From JAXDBW01 sp034678405 (GTDB taxonomy: Bacteria; Patescibacteriota; Patescibacteriia; UBA10025; JAHIVO01): a stretch of DNA of 9,782 bases. The position numbers and the translations under genes are program-made. Below the pieces are notes generated by a model that worked only from the letters and a program-made list of their open reading frames with translations, was not told the DNA's origin and did not search any database. The stretch is from assembly GCA_034678405.1 (NCBI GenBank), contig JAXDBW010000069.1:1-9782 (forward strand), written 5' to 3'. This document shows positions 7,120 to 9,782 of the stretch, piece by piece (position 1 is the stretch's first letter; every line of letters starts with the position of its first letter).

Positions 7120-7617
7120 ATGGAACAAACCAAATTGACGGAGAATGATATAATCATGCGACCAGCGACTGCCGATGACGTACGCCTGGTATATGATCTG
7201 GCGATGGATCCGGTTGTAAGAAAGAACTCTTTTTCGTCAGCAGAAATCACGTATTCAGAGCACACACAATGGTATTCCAAACGGATGCATGATGCGAATT
7301 TTCTGCTCCTACTGGCTTTCCATAGAAACATGTTTGCAGGTCAAGTTCGATTTGATATCGACCATACTAATTCGACTATTGGCATCAGCATCACGGATTC
7401 CTACCGAAGTCGTGGGCTCGGAAAAGTGTTGCTCAAACTAGGGGTTACGGAATTAACTAAATCCCACCCTGAAATTCGAACAATCAACGCATTTATCCGA
7501 CCAGAAAATATCCCATCAATAAGATTATTTGAAAAATTTAACTTTCAATTTGTTGAAAATACTTCTCAAAAAAAACAACCAGCAAAAAAATATATACTCA
7601 CGCTACCACGATTATGA
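7120..7617 (+). CDS. pseH: GNAT-family N-acetyltransferase, probable PseH
   Basis: Likely acetylates the C4 amine made by PseC, using acetyl-CoA. The 165-residue protein has GNAT features: MRPATADDV at 13-21 (first strand), SEHTQWY at 46-52 (an E-H-x-x-W-type segment common in PseH-like proteins), the acetyl-CoA loop SYRSRGLGKVLL at 94-105, and the C-terminal PEN-x-x-SIRLFEKFNF block (128-142). GNAT sequences do not reveal the substrate by themselves; the assignment rests on position between pseG and pseI and on the otherwise missing pathway step. The start is uncertain. ATG 7120 is 8 bases after pseG; ATG 7156 (residue 13) would begin exactly at the conserved domain and has CGGAGA 11 bases before it. 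The end overlaps pseI by ATGA. An 8-A run lies at 7568-7575. Confidence 0.75.
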   Translation: MEQTKLTENDIIMRPATADDVRLVYDLAMDPVVRKNSFSSAEITYSEHTQWYSKRMHDANFLLLLAFHRNMFAGQVRFDIDHTNSTIGISITDSYRSRGLGKVLLKLGVTELTKSHPEIRTINAFIRPENIPSIRLFEKFNFQFVENTSQKKQPAKKYILTLPRL

Positions 7618-8666
7618 AACTTAAGATCGGTAAAAAAACAATTGGTGATGGACACCCGACATTTATCATAGCTGAACTGTCAGCCAACCACGGCCAGAAA
7701 TACAGCATCGCTGCTCAGACCATTCGTGCAGCGGCAAAAGCAGGGGCTGATGCCATTAAGTTACAAACCTATACTGCTGATACTATCACGATGAAGAGTG
7801 ACAAGAAATACTTCCGCATTGGTGGCGGTACACTCTGGGATGGGCGCACCTTGCATGACCTCTATCAAGAAGCCTACACCCCCTGGCACTGGCAGCCCAA
7901 GCTCAAGAAACTGGCTAATCGGCTTGGCCTTGAGTGTTTTTCGTCTCCGTTTGACCCAACGGCCGTAGATTTCCTAGAAAAGATGCGGGTACCTGCTTAT
8001 AAAATTGCCTCCTTCGAAATCACGGACATCCCTTTGATCGAATATGTCGCCAGCAAAAAAAAACCGATTATTATTTCGACAGGCATTGCTACCATGTTAG
8101 ATATTCGTGCTGCCATCAAGGCATGTCACCGAGTTGGTAATCACCAGATCGCACTGCTTAAGTGTACATCCTCTTACCCAGCGAAAATCGAAGATGCAAA
8201 CTTAGCGACGATTCCTGATATGCAGAAAAAATTTGGTATCATGGCTGGTCTCTCTGACCATACTACTGGCATCGTGTCTCCAGTGGTAGCAACTACGCTC
8301 GGAGCGCACATTATCGAGAAGCATATGATCCTTGATCATAAACTAGGAGGACCTGATGCAGCTTTTTCACTTGACCCCCATGAATTCACCGAAATGGTAC
8401 AGGCGGTAAGAGATGCGGAGAAAGCAATAGGAAAAGCCACTTACTCACCAAAGGGGAGCTCAAAGAAAAACCGTGTCTTTGGCAGGTCATTATTTGCCGT
8501 ACAGGATATACAGAAAGGAGAACGTTTTACTCGTGAAAATATACGCTCAATCAGACCGCATCATGGGCTACCAACGTATGAAATCAAAAGAATACTAAAC
8601 AAAACTGCTGCACGTAATATCGAGGCAGGTACTCCTCTGTCATGGTCACTTATCAATCGCTCATAG
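7614..8666 (+). CDS. pseI: Pseudaminic acid synthase, PseI
   Basis: Condenses 2,4-diacetamido-2,4,6-trideoxy-L-altrose with phosphoenolpyruvate to give pseudaminic acid. The 350 residues match the family length. The NeuB-type barrel shows IIAELSANHGQ (18-28), AIKLQTYTADTIT (47-59), TLWDGRTLHDLYQEAYTPW (73-91), CFSSPFDPTAVDFLE (108-122), YKIASFEITD (129-138), GLSDHTTG (212-219, His216) and IIEKHM (233-238, His237, candidate metal ligand). The LWDG...DLY...AYTPW block is characteristic of PseI rather than of sialic acid or legionaminic acid synthases. Residues about 285-350 form the SAF (antifreeze-like) domain that closes over the active site. Translation is probably coupled to the upstream gene through the ATGA overlap. 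A run of nine A (8055-8063) encodes part of the Lys-rich S-K-K-K-P turn. Confidence 0.94.
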   Translation: MKLKIGKKTIGDGHPTFIIAELSANHGQKYSIAAQTIRAAAKAGADAIKLQTYTADTITMKSDKKYFRIGGGTLWDGRTLHDLYQEAYTPWHWQPKLKKLANRLGLECFSSPFDPTAVDFLEKMRVPAYKIASFEITDIPLIEYVASKKKPIIISTGIATMLDIRAAIKACHRVGNHQIALLKCTSSYPAKIEDANLATIPDMQKKFGIMAGLSDHTTGIVSPVVATTLGAHIIEKHMILDHKLGGPDAAFSLDPHEFTEMVQAVRDAEKAIGKATYSPKGSSKKNRVFGRSLFAVQDIQKGERFTRENIRSIRPHHGLPTYEIKRILNKTAARNIEAGTPLSWSLINRS

Positions 8667-8668
8667 TT

Positions 8669-9400
8669 ATGCCCTCAACCAACATTATTATTCAGGCACG
8701 AACTAGCTCTACTCGACTTCCCGGTAAAGTATTGAAACGACTCGCGGGTAAGGAAGTGCTCTGGCACGTCATTGATCGCTGTCGCCGCGCCAAGGCTAAA
8801 ACGGTAATTGTAGCTACATCGACTCGTGATGATGATACCCAAATTGCTAAACATTGCCAGCAGTGGCAAGTACCAGTTGTTCGAGGAGATATTGATGATG
8901 TACTATCTCGATTTGTGTTAGCCGCCAACTATCATCCGGCCGAATCATACATACGCATTACCGCTGACTGTCCGCTAGTTGATCCGGCGGTTATTGATCT
9001 AGTCGGCGCGGCGCTGGGTGGTGCCGATTATGCAAGCAACGTACTCGAGCGGACGATCCCACATGGATTAGACGTCGAGGCATTTACCCATCAAGCGTTA
9101 ATGCGTGCAGCTCGGGAGGCTGACTCCCATCGATATCGTGAACATGTCACTTTAATAATGCGAGAAAACCCCAGTAATACATTTACCACCACCAGCGTGC
9201 CTATGCCCACCGCCCTACAACGCCCTGATCTCAGATTGACACTCGATACCCTAGAAGATTACCGCTTGATGTCTGCAATCTATGACGCACTCTACCATGG
9301 CTCCCCCATCGCCATCCAAGATGCCTACACATGGTTGGATGAGCACCCGGATGTGAAACATATCAATAAAGATGTTAAACAAAAAACACTCAGCGAATGA
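8669..9400 (+). CDS. SpsF-like (COG1861) cytidylyltransferase-family protein, candidate CMP-pseudaminate synthase
   Basis: GT-A-fold nucleotidyltransferase of 243 residues. The signature IIQARTSSTRLPGKVL (7-22) is that of the SpsF family (COG1861). RITADCPLVDP (96-106) holds the probable metal-binding Asp100. PHGLDVEAF (131-139), HRYREHVT (154-161) and LTLDTLEDYRL (190-200) are also typical. The classical CMP-pseudaminate synthase PseF (COG1083 type) normally starts I-P-A-R-G-G-S-K-R and is not seen here. By position directly after pseI this protein is the best candidate for CMP activation, but a true PseF could lie beyond the right edge. An in-frame ATG at 8642 would add nine residues and overlap pseI. 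ATG 8669, two bases after the pseI stop, fits the family N-terminus better. The next gene overlaps its end by ATGA. Confidence 0.82.
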   Translation: MPSTNIIIQARTSSTRLPGKVLKRLAGKEVLWHVIDRCRRAKAKTVIVATSTRDDDTQIAKHCQQWQVPVVRGDIDDVLSRFVLAANYHPAESYIRITADCPLVDPAVIDLVGAALGGADYASNVLERTIPHGLDVEAFTHQALMRAAREADSHRYREHVTLIMRENPSNTFTTTSVPMPTALQRPDLRLTLDTLEDYRLMSAIYDALYHGSPIAIQDAYTWLDEHPDVKHINKDVKQKTLSE

Positions 9401-9782
9401 AACATATTATCGGTGCTATCGCTAAGGCAATATTCAGAGATTACTACTATGATCTCGTATATTGGCTGCTCATTTTCCGTAAATTCCCAGCCGTTCGTGG
9501 TAACAAGCCACTTATAATTATCTTCAATCACTTCTTTGCTCAAGACATCGAGGCACTCAAACGGGCAAACGATTCCTTTGAGCTTATGGTAATCGAGGCT
9601 GTTCCATTTCGCTATGTGGGCATTGATCTATTCCCAAAAGGAGTCGACAGTTTCTCAGTGTTTAATGACCCAGCACTAGATGATATAAAGATGCGCTACA
9701 AACACATCTGCGATCGACTTATTGCTCGCATCATTCATAAATATCATCCTGTGGCGTTTGTCACTCCGTCTGACAACTTTTT
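9397..9782 (+). CDS. Unrecognised protein, C-terminus cut by right window edge
   Basis: An open frame of 128 codons starts at an ATG that overlaps the stop of the previous gene (ATGA, 9397-9400), the same arrangement as at two other junctions here, which supports it as real. I do not recognise the family. The N-terminus (MKHIIGAIAKAIFRDYYYDL) is aromatic and basic but has no clear membrane segment. A beta-strand-like PLIIIFNHFF (residues 38-47) and a later H-P-V-A-F-V-T-P-S-D-N-F-F (116-128) alternate with helix-like charged stretches, as in Rossmann-type or GT-B glycosyltransferase N-domains. Because it follows the CMP-sugar step, a nonulosonate transferase or another surface-polysaccharide enzyme is a fair guess, but this rests on context only. 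Confidence 0.75.
   Translation, partial: MKHIIGAIAKAIFRDYYYDLVYWLLIFRKFPAVRGNKPLIIIFNHFFAQDIEALKRANDSFELMVIEAVPFRYVGIDLFPKGVDSFSVFNDPALDDIKMRYKHICDRLIARIIHKYHPVAFVTPSDNF

Noticed and set aside
1378..8666. Legionaminic or sialic acid pathway instead of pseudaminic acid
   Set aside because: The dehydratase is of the inverting PseB/FlaA1 type, the transaminase has the PseC-like SFHPVK segment, and the synthase has the PseI-type LWDG...AYTPW block.

Overview
The window holds a bacterial sugar-biosynthesis operon on the + strand (1378 to past the right edge) and one divergent gene on the - strand (1174 to past the left edge). About 200 bases between them carry a plausible promoter for the operon. 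Nine complete operon genes read in order: pseB, pseC, a PseA-type N-acetyl sugar amidotransferase, a HisH-like glutaminase, a HisF-like (AglZ/HisF2-type) partner, pseG, a PseH-like acetyltransferase, pseI, and an SpsF-like (COG1861) nucleotidyltransferase. A tenth, unrecognised gene overlaps the last of these and is cut by the right edge.

Together they make a near-complete route from UDP-GlcNAc to an activated nonulosonic acid of the pseudaminic acid type. PseB dehydrates and epimerises UDP-GlcNAc, PseC transaminates at C4, PseH acetylates the new amine, PseG removes UDP, PseI condenses the sugar with phosphoenolpyruvate, and the last enzyme probably adds CMP. The PseA/HisH/HisF trio is the known set for converting an N-acetyl group to an acetamidino group, with ammonia supplied from glutamine. 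The expected product is therefore a Pse5Ac7Am-like sugar. The substrate and timing of amidination are inferred.

The genes are tightly packed. Three junctions are 4-base ATGA overlaps, hisH and hisF overlap by 8 bases, and the other gaps are 2 to 12 bases. This implies one transcript with translational coupling. None of the chosen starts has a convincing Shine-Dalgarno sequence. TAA, TAG and TGA all serve as stops, so the standard/bacterial code applies and the TGA-recoding lineages are excluded.

The divergent gene encodes an N-terminally membrane-anchored, probably extracytoplasmic NHL-repeat protein with an Asn/Ser/Thr-rich linker and unusual repeated inserts between blades. The organism cannot be fixed from the sequence. 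Compact packing, missing Shine-Dalgarno sites, a surface NHL protein and a surface-sugar cluster would suit an uncultured lineage such as the candidate phyla radiation (Patescibacteria), but this is inference. No tRNA, rRNA, CRISPR array, insertion sequence or terminator was seen.
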